DNA of 64,000 nucleotides from Variovorax paradoxus EPS (GTDB lineage: Bacteria; Pseudomonadota; Gammaproteobacteria; Burkholderiales; Burkholderiaceae_C). Shown here in pieces: positions 33,786 through 42,089 of the stretch. A model generated the notes under the pieces. That model was given only the letters and a program-made list of their open reading frames with translations. It ran no database searches and was not told where the DNA came from. Each line of letters opens with the position of its first letter. Position 1 is the stretch's first letter. A program made the position numbers and the translations under genes. The stretch spans positions 1,488,001 through 1,552,000 of the forward strand of contig NC_014931.1 in assembly GCF_000184745.1 (NCBI RefSeq), in the 5' to 3' direction.

Positions 33786-34799
33786 TCAGCGCACCTCTTT
33801 GAGGTACAGGTCGGAGAACGCGCGCTGCGCTTCGGCCATGCGGCCGTAGTCCACGCTCTTGGCACGCGCGTATTCGCTCGCGGGCAGGAACTGCGCCTCG
33901 ATCTCCTTGGGCATCGCGCTCGCGCGCACCGGGCGCAGGTACGCCTTGGCCCAGATCGCCTGGCCTTCGTCGGACAACGTGAAGTCGAGCACCTTCTTCG
34001 CGTCGGCCGCATGCGGCGCCTTGGCGACCAGGCTCATCACGTAGGGCACGACCAGCGTGCCTTCGCTCGGGATGACGAAGGCGACGTTGGCCTTGTCCTT
34101 GTACTTGGCACGGTAGGCGTTGAAGTCGTAGTCCAGCAGGATCGCGATTTCGCCCGACAGCACGCGTGCGTACGAGGTCTGCTTCGGCACGATCGGCTCG
34201 TTCTTCTGCAGCGCCTTGAAGTAATCGATGCCCGGCGTGAAGTTGTCCAGCGTGCCGCCGCGCGCCTGGTTGACCGCCACCGCACCCACGTAGCCGACGA
34301 AGGCCGAGGCGGGGTCGAGGTAGCCGATGAGGCCCTTGTATTCGGGCTTGAGCAGGTCGGCCCACGACTTGGGAACGGGCTTGCCCTTGAGCGCATCGAC
34401 GTTGACCATGAAGCCGAGGGTGCCCGAATGGATGGTGAACCAGTTGCCGGCCGGGTCCTTGAGGCCGTCGGGGATGTCTTTCCACGCCGCCGGCTTGTAG
34501 GGCTCGACCACGCCGTCCTTCGCGGCTTGCACGGCGAAGGTCACGCCCAGGTAGGTGACGTCGGCCACGGGGCTTGCCTTCTCGGCGACCAGTTGCGCGA
34601 GCGACTGGCCCGAGTTCTTGTTGTCGGCCGGCACGGTGACGCCCGTCTTGGCCTTGATGGCCTTGAGCTGCGTGCCCCAGTCGGCCCATTCGGTCGGGCA
34701 GTTGTAGCAAATGGCGGTCTGGGCCATGACGCTGCCTGCGGCAACGAAGGTGGCGGCGATCAGCCCGAGGCGGGCGATGCGGGAGATACGGAGGGACAT
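33786..34799 (-). CDS. ABC transporter periplasmic substrate-binding protein
   Basis: A 337-residue binding protein. The signal peptide is at 1-27, ending SVMAQ. The mature part follows the extracellular solute-binding protein type 1/6 pattern: AICYNCPTEW at the start, then YLDPASAFVGYVGA and YARVLSGEIAILLDYD further on. An AAGGAG ribosome site precedes the ATG at 34797-34799. Relatives include putative 2-aminoethylphosphonate and iron-binding proteins; the ligand cannot be read from sequence. The phosphodiesterase at the operon end argues for a phosphodiester or phosphonate (inference). Confidence 0.9.
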   Translation of the reverse strand: MSLRISRIARLGLIAATFVAAGSVMAQTAICYNCPTEWADWGTQLKAIKAKTGVTVPADNKNSGQSLAQLVAEKASPVADVTYLGVTFAVQAAKDGVVEPYKPAAWKDIPDGLKDPAGNWFTIHSGTLGFMVNVDALKGKPVPKSWADLLKPEYKGLIGYLDPASAFVGYVGAVAVNQARGGTLDNFTPGIDYFKALQKNEPIVPKQTSYARVLSGEIAILLDYDFNAYRAKYKDKANVAFVIPSEGTLVVPYVMSLVAKAPHAADAKKVLDFTLSDEGQAIWAKAYLRPVRASAMPKEIEAQFLPASEYARAKSVDYGRMAEAQRAFSDLYLKEVR

Positions 34800-34842
34800 G
34801 AAGAAGCTCCTTGGAAGGGACGAGGTGGGTGTAGCGGGGAGA

Positions 34843-35853
34843 TCAATCGACGGCAACGTCGCACGCGGATGCGCACGACTCGCCGTCGCGGAAGGTGTGG
34901 GGCAGCAGCAGGCTCGCGTCGGCCTGCAGCGTGGTGCCGCCGGCCATCGACTGGATCAGCAGCTCAACGCTGTGGCGGCCGATGTCGCTGTTGGGCTGGG
35001 CGATGGTGGTGAGGGCCGGCGTCAGGTCTTCGCCGAGCGCGATGCCGTCGAAGCCGATCACGCTGAGGTCGTCGGGCACCGAGAGACCGCCCAGGTGCGC
35101 GGCGCGGATGCTTCGGATGGCGAGCAGGTCGTTCGAGCAGACAAGCGCGGTGGGCCGGTTGTCGGCCTGCAGCACGCTGGCGAGCGCATCGACGGCGCTT
35201 TCGACAAAAGGCACTTCGATCAGCGAAGGGGCCTTGAGCCCCGCATCGGACATGCCTTTCTGGTAGCCGCGGTAACGCTGCTGCGCGCGATCCGACGCAG
35301 CGAGCGTGCCGCTGACCATCGCGATGCGGCGATGGCCGAGCAGCACGAGGCGCGCGACCGCATCGGCCACGGCGGCTTCGCTGTCGACGGTGACGCAGGG
35401 GTGGTCCGCATGCCGGTTGTACGCGAGCACATAAGGCGTGCCGGTCGCGCGCAGCCGGGCGAGCGCCTTCGAGGTGGATGGGTTGGAGACCACGAGGATC
35501 AACCCATCGACATTGCCGGCGAGCAGCAGTTGCACAGCCCGCTCTTCTTCGTCGAGCCGATAGCCCGTGGTGACAGGAAGGATCGCGTAGCCACCGGCGA
35601 GCGCCGCGCGCGCGATGCCCTGCAGGCATTCGGCGAACGTGGGATTCAGCAGCGTGGGCAGCACCACGCCCAGCGTGCGGCTGCGCTGGGTGCGCAGGGT
35701 GCGCGCGCTCGCGTTGGGCACGTAGTGCAGTTCGCGCGCCACGCGCTCCACCAGCTCGCGCGTGGCGGGCGTGACCTTGTCGGGGAAATTGAAGGCCCGC
35801 GACACAGTGGCTACGGAGACCTTGGCTTTGGCGGCTACGGCTTGGATGCTCAT
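34843..35853 (-). CDS. LacI family transcriptional regulator
   Basis: A 336-residue LacI repressor. The helix-turn-helix lies at residues 1-30 (VAAKAKVSVATVSRAFN) and the hinge around 48-57. The periplasmic-binding-like core has SNDLLAIRSIR and the GFDGIALGEDLTPALTT block. It is the first gene of the six-gene operon (regulator, binding protein, two permeases, ATPase, phosphodiesterase). The perfect operator just upstream suggests autoregulation of the whole unit. Confidence 0.93.
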   Translation of the reverse strand: MSIQAVAAKAKVSVATVSRAFNFPDKVTPATRELVERVARELHYVPNASARTLRTQRSRTLGVVLPTLLNPTFAECLQGIARAALAGGYAILPVTTGYRLDEEERAVQLLLAGNVDGLILVVSNPSTSKALARLRATGTPYVLAYNRHADHPCVTVDSEAAVADAVARLVLLGHRRIAMVSGTLAASDRAQQRYRGYQKGMSDAGLKAPSLIEVPFVESAVDALASVLQADNRPTALVCSNDLLAIRSIRAAHLGGLSVPDDLSVIGFDGIALGEDLTPALTTIAQPNSDIGRHSVELLIQSMAGGTTLQADASLLLPHTFRDGESCASACDVAVD

Positions 35854-35865
35854 CGTGCGGTATTC

Positions 35866-35881
35866 ATGTAATCGATTACAT
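35866..35881. promoter_or_regulatory. Perfect 16-bp LacI-type operator
   Basis: ATGTAATCGATTACAT is a perfect palindrome with a central CG, the hallmark of LacI-family sites. It ends 13 bases before the lacI-type start codon, so bound repressor would block the -10 region or the start of the transcript. Confidence 0.85.
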
Positions 35882-35971
35882 TGAACCGCGGCAGTATGAC
35901 TTCGTCATGACATCGATTGAAGCGGGGAGAAACCCTCGCCGTCTCGGCGAAGGGGCGAGCCGGCCCCAAAG

Positions 35972-35992
35972 AAAAAAGGCCCGAAGGCCCTT
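35972..35992 (-). terminator. Rho-independent terminator of the ribF-ileS-lspA unit
   Basis: On the minus strand AAGGGCC and GGCCTT enclose a TTCG loop and are followed by six T. It lies 22 bases after the lspA stop. Confidence 0.9.
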
Positions 35993-36013
35993 GAGTAACT
36001 TGCGTGACTGGCT

Positions 36014-36532
36014 CTACTTGCCTCGGCGAACCCGCCGGATCTCGTCCACGATCAGGCAGATGGCACCGAGCGTGATCGCACTGTCCGCTGCATTGAACGC
36101 CGGGAAGTACCAGTTGCCCGCGTGAAAGCTCAGGAAGTCGACGACGTAGCCGTGCATCATCCGGTCGACCACGTTGCCGATAGCGCCGCCCAGGATGCAG
36201 GCCATTGCGAACGAAAAGAGCTTCTGGCCCGCGTGCGACCTCAGCATCCAGACGATGAAAATCGCCGCCGCCACGCCGATCGCCGTGAAGAACCAGCGCT
36301 GCCAGCCCGAGTGGTCGGCCAGGAACGAGAACGCGGCGCCCGTGTTGTGCGCCCGTACGACGTTGAAGAAGCTCGTCACGTAGGTCGCATCACCGAGCTT
36401 GTAGTAGCCCAGGATCAGCGTCTTGGTGAACTGGTCGATGATCACGATGATCACCGCCAGCCCGAGCCAGGGCCAGATGCCCAGGCTGCCACCGCGCGAA
36501 CGCGATGCCGATGCAGAGCGTGTCGTGGCCAT
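36014..36532 (-). CDS. lspA: Lipoprotein signal peptidase LspA
   Basis: A 172-residue aspartic membrane peptidase with four predicted helices. The catalytic aspartates are Asp123 ([10 protein letters not shown]) and Asp150 (FNAADSAI), and [18 protein letters not shown] lies between. It removes the signal peptide from prolipoproteins at the inner membrane after Lgt. Its start codon overlaps the ileS stop by one base, and it follows ileS as in many proteobacteria. The N terminus is a short basic extension (about 15 residues). Confidence 0.97.
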   Translation of the reverse strand: MATTRSASASRSRGGSLGIWPWLGLAVIIVIIDQFTKTLILGYYKLGDATYVTSFFNVVRAHNTGAAFSFLADHSGWQRWFFTAIGVAAAIFIVWMLRSHAGQKLFSFAMACILGGAIGNVVDRMMHGYVVDFLSFHAGNWYFPAFNAADSAITLGAICLIVDEIRRVRRGK

Positions 36533-39381
36533 CAGGCAAAGCTCCGCGATTCGCCGGCGCCGAACAGGTTGCTCGTGCAGCGGCCGCAGATCGTCGGGTG
36601 CGCCGCATCGTGGCCCACGTCCTCGCGGTAGTGCCAGCAGCGTTCGCACTTCTGCGCGGTGCTCGGCGCGACGGTGGTGGCGAGCGTCTCGCCCGCCGCC
36701 AGCGCGATGGCCGAGGTGATGAAGACGAACTTCAGGTCGTCGCCCAGCGTGCCGAGGAGCGCGAAGTCGTCGGCCGGTGCGCTCAACTGCAGGTTGGCCT
36801 GCAGCGATGAGCCGACCTTGCCTTCGGCACGCACGGCTTCGATGTCCTTGTTCACCACGTCGCGGATCTCGCGGATGCGGCTCCACTTGGCGAGCAGTGC
36901 TTCGTCGGGTGCGTCGAACTTGCAGTACGTCTCGGCGAAGATCGATTCGCCCGGCTTGCCGGTGCTCACGAACTTCCACGCCTCTTCGGCCGTGAAGCTC
37001 AGGAACGGCGCCATCCAGCGCAGCATCGCTTGCGAGATGTGCCAGAGCGCCGTCTGCGCGCTGCGGCGCGCGAGCGAGCCCGGCGCGCTCGTGTAGAGAC
37101 GGTCCTTCAGGATATCGAGGTAGAAGCCGCCCAGGTCTTCCGAGCAGTAGATCTGCAGCTTGGACACCACCGGGTGGAACTCGTACACCTTGTAGTGCGC
37201 AAGGATCTCGGCCTGGAACTGCGAAGCGCGCGCGAGCGCGTAGCGGTCGATCTCGAACAACTGGTCGAGCGGCACCGCATCCTTGGCGATGTCGAAGTCG
37301 CTGGTGTTAGCCATCAGGAAGCGCAGCGTGTTGCGGATGCGGCGGTACGAATCGACCACGCGCGCGAGGATCTTGTCGTCGCCCGCGATGTCGCCCGAGT
37401 AGTCGCTCGCAGCCACCCAGAGGCGGATGATTTCCGCGCCCAGCTTGCTGCTGATTTCCTGCGGGTCGATGCCGTTCTTGAGCGACTTGCTCATCTTGAT
37501 GCCCTTGGCATCGACCGTGAAACCGTGCGTGAGCAGGCCGCGGTAGGGCGCGCGGTCTTCCAGCGCGCAGGCGATCAGCAGCGACGAATGGAACCATCCG
37601 CGATGCTGGTCATGGCCTTCGAGGTACAGGTCGGCCTCGGGGCCCGTCTCGTGATGCACCGTGGGGTGCGTGCCGCGCAGCACGTGATAGAAGGTCGAGC
37701 CCGAGTCGAACCACACCTCCAGGATGTCGGTGCTCTTGGTGTAGCTCGGCGCGTCTTCGGCGCCCAGGATTTCCTCGGTCGTCACGCGGCTCCAGGCCTC
37801 GATGCCGCCCTTCTCGACGATGTCGGCGGCCTGGTCGAGGATTTCCATGGTGCGCGGATGCAGCTCGCCCGAATCCTTGTGCAGGAAGAACGGGATCGGC
37901 ACGCCCCAGCTGCGCTGGCGGCTGATGCACCAGTCGGGCCGACCGGCGATCATGTCGTGCAGTCGCGCCTTGCCGTTCTCTGGGTAGAAGCTGGTTTGCT
38001 CGATGGCATCGAGCGCTGTCTGGCGCAGCGTCTTGGGCGCCTTGTCCTTGGTGAACACGCCTTCGCCCTCGTCCATGCGCACGAACCACTGCGCGGCCGC
38101 GCGGTAGATCACCGGCGTCTTGTGGCGCCAGCAGTGCGGGTAGCTGTGGGTGATGGTCTCGGTGGTCAGCAGGCGGTTGGCGTCGCGCAGCGCGGCGATG
38201 ATCACCGGCACGGCTTTCCAGATGTTCTGGCCGCCGAAGAGCGGGAAGTCGGGCGCGTAGCTGCCGTTGCCCTGCACCGGGTTCAGGATGTCGTCGTACG
38301 CCACGCCGTGCGCGATGCAGGAGTTGAAGTCATCCACGCCGTAGGCGGGCGAGGAGTGCACGAGACCGGTGCCGTCGGTGGCTGTAGCGTAGTCAGCCAG
38401 GTACACGGGCGACAGGCGCTTGTAGCCAGCGTCCACGTCGTACAGCGGATGCTCGAATTCGAGCCCGCCAAGCGCCTCGCCCTTCACCGTGGCCAGCACC
38501 TTGCCGTCGAGCGCGTAACGCGTCATGCACATCTCGACCAGCGAGTTGGCCAGGATCAGCAGGCCGCGCTCGGTGTCGACCAGCGAGTACTCGATCTCGG
38601 GGTTGAGATTGATCGCCTGGTTGGCGGGGATGGTCCACGCGGTGGTGGTCCAGATCACCGCGAAGATGTCGCCGAGGATCGTGTGGTCTGTGCCGAAAGC
38701 CTTGAGCACCTTCTCGCGCTCGTGCGCCTTGAAGGCGACGTCGATGGTCTGGCTCTTCTTGTCAGCGTATTCGATTTCGAATTCAGCGAGCGACGAGCCG
38801 CAGTCGAAGCACCAGTACACGGGCTTCAGGCCCCGGTAGACGAAGCCGCGCTCGATCACGCGCTTGAACGCGCGCAGCTCGCCGGCTTCGTTGGCGAAAT
38901 CCATGGTCTTGTAGGGATGGTCCCATTCGCCCAACACGCCCAGGCGCTGGAAGTCGAGCATCTGCTGGGCGATTTGCTCGGTGGCGTAGGCGCGGCTCTT
39001 GGCCTGCATCTCGTCGCGGCTCAGGTTGCGGCCGAACTGCTTTTCGATGGCGTTCTCGATCGGCAGGCCGTGGCAGTCCCAGCCGGGCACGTAGAGCGCG
39101 TCGAAGCCTTCGAGCTGGCGCGCCTTGGTGATCATGTCCTTCAGGATCTTGTTCACCGCGTGGCCCATGTGGATCTGGCCGTTGGCGTACGGGGGGCCGT
39201 CGTGCAGGATGAATTTGGGCGCGCCGTGGCGGGCGTCGCGCAGGCGGTGGTAGCGGCCTTCGTCGTTCCATTCCTTCACCCAGCCCGGCTCGCGCTTGGG
39301 CAGGTCGCCGCGCATCGGGAAGGGGGTGTCGGGCAGGTTCAGCGTGGAACGGTAATCGGTGGGGGAAGCAGCGTCAGACAT
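36532..39381 (-). CDS. ileS: Isoleucyl-tRNA synthetase
   Basis: A 949-residue class I synthetase of the bacterial long form. The HIGH motif is HMGH at 71-74 in [12 protein letters not shown], and KMSKS is at 629-633. The C-terminal zinc site is CERCWHY with [11 protein letters not shown]. It charges tRNA-Ile and edits valine. It lies between ribF and lspA. The last gene is coupled by one base, while ribF is separated by a 123-base gap holding an inverted repeat pair. Confidence 0.98.
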   Translation of the reverse strand: MSDAASPTDYRSTLNLPDTPFPMRGDLPKREPGWVKEWNDEGRYHRLRDARHGAPKFILHDGPPYANGQIHMGHAVNKILKDMITKARQLEGFDALYVPGWDCHGLPIENAIEKQFGRNLSRDEMQAKSRAYATEQIAQQMLDFQRLGVLGEWDHPYKTMDFANEAGELRAFKRVIERGFVYRGLKPVYWCFDCGSSLAEFEIEYADKKSQTIDVAFKAHEREKVLKAFGTDHTILGDIFAVIWTTTAWTIPANQAINLNPEIEYSLVDTERGLLILANSLVEMCMTRYALDGKVLATVKGEALGGLEFEHPLYDVDAGYKRLSPVYLADYATATDGTGLVHSSPAYGVDDFNSCIAHGVAYDDILNPVQGNGSYAPDFPLFGGQNIWKAVPVIIAALRDANRLLTTETITHSYPHCWRHKTPVIYRAAAQWFVRMDEGEGVFTKDKAPKTLRQTALDAIEQTSFYPENGKARLHDMIAGRPDWCISRQRSWGVPIPFFLHKDSGELHPRTMEILDQAADIVEKGGIEAWSRVTTEEILGAEDAPSYTKSTDILEVWFDSGSTFYHVLRGTHPTVHHETGPEADLYLEGHDQHRGWFHSSLLIACALEDRAPYRGLLTHGFTVDAKGIKMSKSLKNGIDPQEISSKLGAEIIRLWVAASDYSGDIAGDDKILARVVDSYRRIRNTLRFLMANTSDFDIAKDAVPLDQLFEIDRYALARASQFQAEILAHYKVYEFHPVVSKLQIYCSEDLGGFYLDILKDRLYTSAPGSLARRSAQTALWHISQAMLRWMAPFLSFTAEEAWKFVSTGKPGESIFAETYCKFDAPDEALLAKWSRIREIRDVVNKDIEAVRAEGKVGSSLQANLQLSAPADDFALLGTLGDDLKFVFITSAIALAAGETLATTVAPSTAQKCERCWHYREDVGHDAAHPTICGRCTSNLFGAGESRSFA

Positions 39382-39404
39382 GTTGGGGGTGCGAAACAGA
39401 GGGG

Positions 39405-39480
39405 CTTCGACAGGCTCAGCCCGAACTGCATTGAGCGGTCGGTGCGGAAGATATAGCCGTTCGCCCTGAGCTTGTCGAAG
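39405..39480. repeat. Paired 22-bp inverted repeats (REP/BIME-like) between ileS and ribF
   Basis: Copy one is at 39405-39426 and copy two, inverted, at 39459-39480. They match at 19 of 22 positions and share the core CTTCGACA.GCTCAG. The same unit occurs at 63078-63129 and, as a partial copy, at 44663-44686. The spacer is 32 bases. Intergenic location and pairing suggest a REP-like element. Confidence 0.85.
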
Positions 39481-39504
39481 GGCGGCAGCACGGGGCGTGC
39501 AGGG

Positions 39505-40554
39505 CTAAATTCGGTCGCGCGTGGTCTGGCGGTGGACTTCCGCGTGGTGTTGGGCGTGGGTCGATGCAAAGAACGCACGTGCGTCGCGCCCATCCTTGGC
39601 GATGCCCGCAGTGAGGGCCTCGAGGCTGGTGTAGCGCAATTCGTCGTGCAGTTTGTGCAGGAGTTCCACGCGGACGATTTTACCGTAGGCCCCTTCGGAC
39701 CCCAGATGCGAGGGCCACTCCAGGCAGTGCGTCTCCAGCAGCACCCGTCCGGCGTTGACGTCGTTGGCGTCCAGCGAGGGGCGCACGCCGAGGTTGGCGA
39801 CGCCCGGCAGCGGCTTGTCGGCCAGGCCATGCACCAGCACCGCGAAGATGCCGCTGGCCGCCGGTTTCCAGTGCTTGAAGCGCAGGTTGAGGGTGCGAAA
39901 GCCGTCGTCCTGGCCCGGCGCCGAGGCGCCCAGCGCACGGCCGAGCTTGCGGCCGTGGACCACGTGGCCCGAGATTGTGTAGGGCCGGCCGAGCAGCGTC
40001 TGGGCATCGGCCATCCGGCCTTCGGCGAGGGCCTCGCGCACTGCGGAGCTCGAAACCCGCAGGCCGTGCACCTCGTAGCTGTTCATGCGCGCCACGTCGA
40101 AGCCGCGCGCATCGCCGGCCGCGTCGAGCATGGCGTAGTCGCCGGCCCGCTTGGCGCCGAAGCGGAAGTCGTCGCCCACCAGCACATAGCGCGCGCGCAG
40201 GCCGTCGACCAGCACGTTCTGGATGAAATCCTCGGGCGATTGGGAGGCGAGCCGGCCGTCGAAGGGCAGCACGATGGTCTGCGCCACGCCGCAGGCCGCG
40301 AGCTCGCTGAGCTTGTCGCGCAGTGTGCCGATGCGGGCTGGCGCGAGGTCGGGCTTCTTGGTCAGGGCGGCGAAGTAGTCGCGCGGGTGCGGCTCGAAGG
40401 TCAGCACGCAACTGGGCAGCCCGCGCTGGCGGGCCTCGGTCTGCAGCAGCGCGAGCATGGCCTGGTGGCCACGGTGCACGCCGTCGAAATTTCCAATCGT
40501 GAGGGCGCAGGCAGGGGCTACGCCTGGGTGCCGGAAGCCGCGAAAAACCTGCAT
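39505..40554 (-). CDS. ribF: Bifunctional riboflavin kinase / FAD synthetase
   Basis: A 349-residue protein. The N-terminal FAD synthetase domain has GNFDGVHRGHQ at 21-31 and SSSAVREALAEG near 168-180. The C-terminal riboflavin kinase domain starts at GRPYTISGHVVHGRKLGR. It makes FMN and FAD from riboflavin. It is upstream of ileS-lspA in the usual betaproteobacterial order. No FMN riboswitch was recognised before it. Confidence 0.96.
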   Translation of the reverse strand: MQVFRGFRHPGVAPACALTIGNFDGVHRGHQAMLALLQTEARQRGLPSCVLTFEPHPRDYFAALTKKPDLAPARIGTLRDKLSELAACGVAQTIVLPFDGRLASQSPEDFIQNVLVDGLRARYVLVGDDFRFGAKRAGDYAMLDAAGDARGFDVARMNSYEVHGLRVSSSAVREALAEGRMADAQTLLGRPYTISGHVVHGRKLGRALGASAPGQDDGFRTLNLRFKHWKPAASGIFAVLVHGLADKPLPGVANLGVRPSLDANDVNAGRVLLETHCLEWPSHLGSEGAYGKIVRVELLHKLHDELRYTSLEALTAGIAKDGRDARAFFASTHAQHHAEVHRQTTRDRI

Positions 40555-40613
40555 CGGTGAGTATCTTTTTGATAGCGCCTTTCGCCCGCCAATTGGGCGA
40601 ATCAGGCCGATTT

Positions 40614-40637
40614 GTCACAAAGCCGGTATATTGTGAC
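40614..40637. promoter_or_regulatory. Inverted repeat in the ribF/HNH divergent gap
   Basis: GTCACAA and TTGTGAC are perfect 7-base arms around a 10-base spacer that contains TATA. The half-sites point the opposite way to a classical Crp box, so another regulator or a structured leader may be involved. A short hairpin, TCGCCC/GGGCGA, lies at 40582-40600. The rest of the 167-base gap holds the two promoters, which I could not define. Confidence 0.45.
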
Positions 40638-40721
40638 GCAGTGCGTTGCCTGGCGTGGGTCTCCGATGCACTCCGTGTCCCTGGTCTTTCCGTGTTCTCT
40701 CACTTTCTTGAGGAGGCGTGT

Positions 40722-41282
40722 GTGAAGGTCTTGAAGCTGTCGGCCCAAGGGCTGCCCCAGTCATGGATATCGCTCGAACAGGCGGTGATTCACTACGCGG
40801 CGGACGAAGTTCGCTGGGAAGTGGGTGCGCAGGTGGCGGTGTTTCGCGGCGGGCACAACGCTGTCACGGGCGAGCAGTCGCAGATTGCGATCAACAGCAT
40901 CATCGGCACCAAAGGCGTGCCGCGCATCAATCCCTTCACCCAGCGCCCGGGCCTCACCAACAGCAAGCTGTTCTCGCGGGACCGCAATGTCTGCGCCTAC
41001 TGCGGCGGGCATTTCCATGAAGACGAGCTCACGCGCGAGCACATCATTCCGTTTGCCCAGAAGGGCATCGACACCTGGATGAACGTGGTCACGGCCTGCA
41101 AACCGTGCAACCACCGCAAGAGCAGCCGCACGCCCGAGCAGGCGAACATGCCGCTGCTCTATGCGCCCTACGTGCCCAGCCTCTGGGAAGATTTCATTCT
41201 GCGAAACCGCCGCATCCTCGCGGACCAGATGGAATTCCTGATGGCGCACCTGCCGCAAAGCTCGCGGCTGCACGACACCTAG
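40722..41282 (+). CDS. HNH endonuclease
   Basis: A 186-residue protein. The HNH/zinc motif has Cys91-x2-Cys94, His107 in REHIIPFAQ, Asn121 in NVVTACKPC, Cys126-x2-Cys129 and His131. The C-terminal part carries many hydrophobic residues. The start is GTG at 40722 behind AGGAGG, not the longer frame that would begin near 40557. The family is widespread in Proteobacteria as a stand-alone gene of unknown target, not tied to any phage or restriction gene here. Confidence 0.9.
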   Translation: MKVLKLSAQGLPQSWISLEQAVIHYAADEVRWEVGAQVAVFRGGHNAVTGEQSQIAINSIIGTKGVPRINPFTQRPGLTNSKLFSRDRNVCAYCGGHFHEDELTREHIIPFAQKGIDTWMNVVTACKPCNHRKSSRTPEQANMPLLYAPYVPSLWEDFILRNRRILADQMEFLMAHLPQSSRLHDT

Positions 41283-41290
41283 CTTGTTTT

Positions 41291-42079
41291 TCAGCGCGTC
41301 CAATCCGGCGGGCGCTTTTCGATGAAAGCCTGAACGCCTTCGAGGGCGCTCTCGTCCATCATGTTGCAGGCCATGGTCTGGCTGGCATCGGCCAGCGCGG
41401 CTTCGATGCCGGTTTCCAGCTGGCGGTAGAACAGGGCCTTGCCGAGCGCCAGTGCCTTGCGGGGCTTGGCGACGATGCTGGCGACCAGCGCCTCGACCGC
41501 GCCATCGAGTTCAGCCGGCACCGCCACCCGGTTGACCAATCCCTTCTCCCGTGCGTCCTCAGCACTGATGAATTCGCCCGTCACCAGCATCTCGAACGCT
41601 TCCTTGCGGCCAAGATTGCGCGAAAGCGTGACGCTCGGCGTGGCGCAGAACAGTCCCACGTTCACACCGCTGACGGCAAAGCGCGCCTCGCTCGAGGCCA
41701 CGGCCAGGTCGCACACCGCGACCAGTTGGCATCCGGCAGCGGTCGCGATGCCGTGCACGCGTGCAATCACCGGCACGGGCAGCCGCTGGATCGACAGCAT
41801 CATCGCGCCGCAGCGCTCGAACAGTTGCTGGTAGTAGCCGAGCGACGGCTCGGCGCGCATTTCCTTCAGGTCGTGCCCCGCGCAGAAAGCCTTGCCTTCG
41901 GCCGCGATGACGACGGCGCGCACGCTCTCGTCGGATGCGATATCGCCCAGCGCCGTTTCCAGCGCGCCGAGCATGCCTTCCGACAAGGCGTTGAAGGAAG
42001 CCGGGCGATTCAGTGTCAGCGTGACCACGCCGCGCGCGTCGCGTGTGTTCAGCACGAAAGGAGAGGTCGTGTCGTTCAT
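41291..42079 (-). CDS. Enoyl-CoA hydratase/isomerase family protein
   Basis: A 262-residue crotonase. Oxyanion-hole segments are GKAFCAGHDLKEM and HGIATAAGCQLVAVCDLAVA. The general-base Glu positions of true hydratases are not clearly present: where Glu144 would be, it reads NVGLFC. It may therefore be a hydratase-like isomerase or ECHDC3-like enzyme. It closes the minus-strand cluster with the hydrolase gene 10 bases upstream and the acyl-CoA dehydrogenase pair beyond. Confidence 0.88.
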   Translation of the reverse strand: MNDTTSPFVLNTRDARGVVTLTLNRPASFNALSEGMLGALETALGDIASDESVRAVVIAAEGKAFCAGHDLKEMRAEPSLGYYQQLFERCGAMMLSIQRLPVPVIARVHGIATAAGCQLVAVCDLAVASSEARFAVSGVNVGLFCATPSVTLSRNLGRKEAFEMLVTGEFISAEDAREKGLVNRVAVPAELDGAVEALVASIVAKPRKALALGKALFYRQLETGIEAALADASQTMACNMMDESALEGVQAFIEKRPPDWTR

Positions 42080-42089
42080 GGCGTGATCC

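Noticed and set aside
40557..40721. Longer start for the HNH endonuclease
   Set aside because: The extension covers the dyad and promoter region, and AGGAGG directly precedes the GTG at 40722.
39382..40721. FMN riboswitch near ribF
   Set aside because: I found no RFN-element core upstream of ribF; only REP-like units (downstream) and short dyads (upstream).
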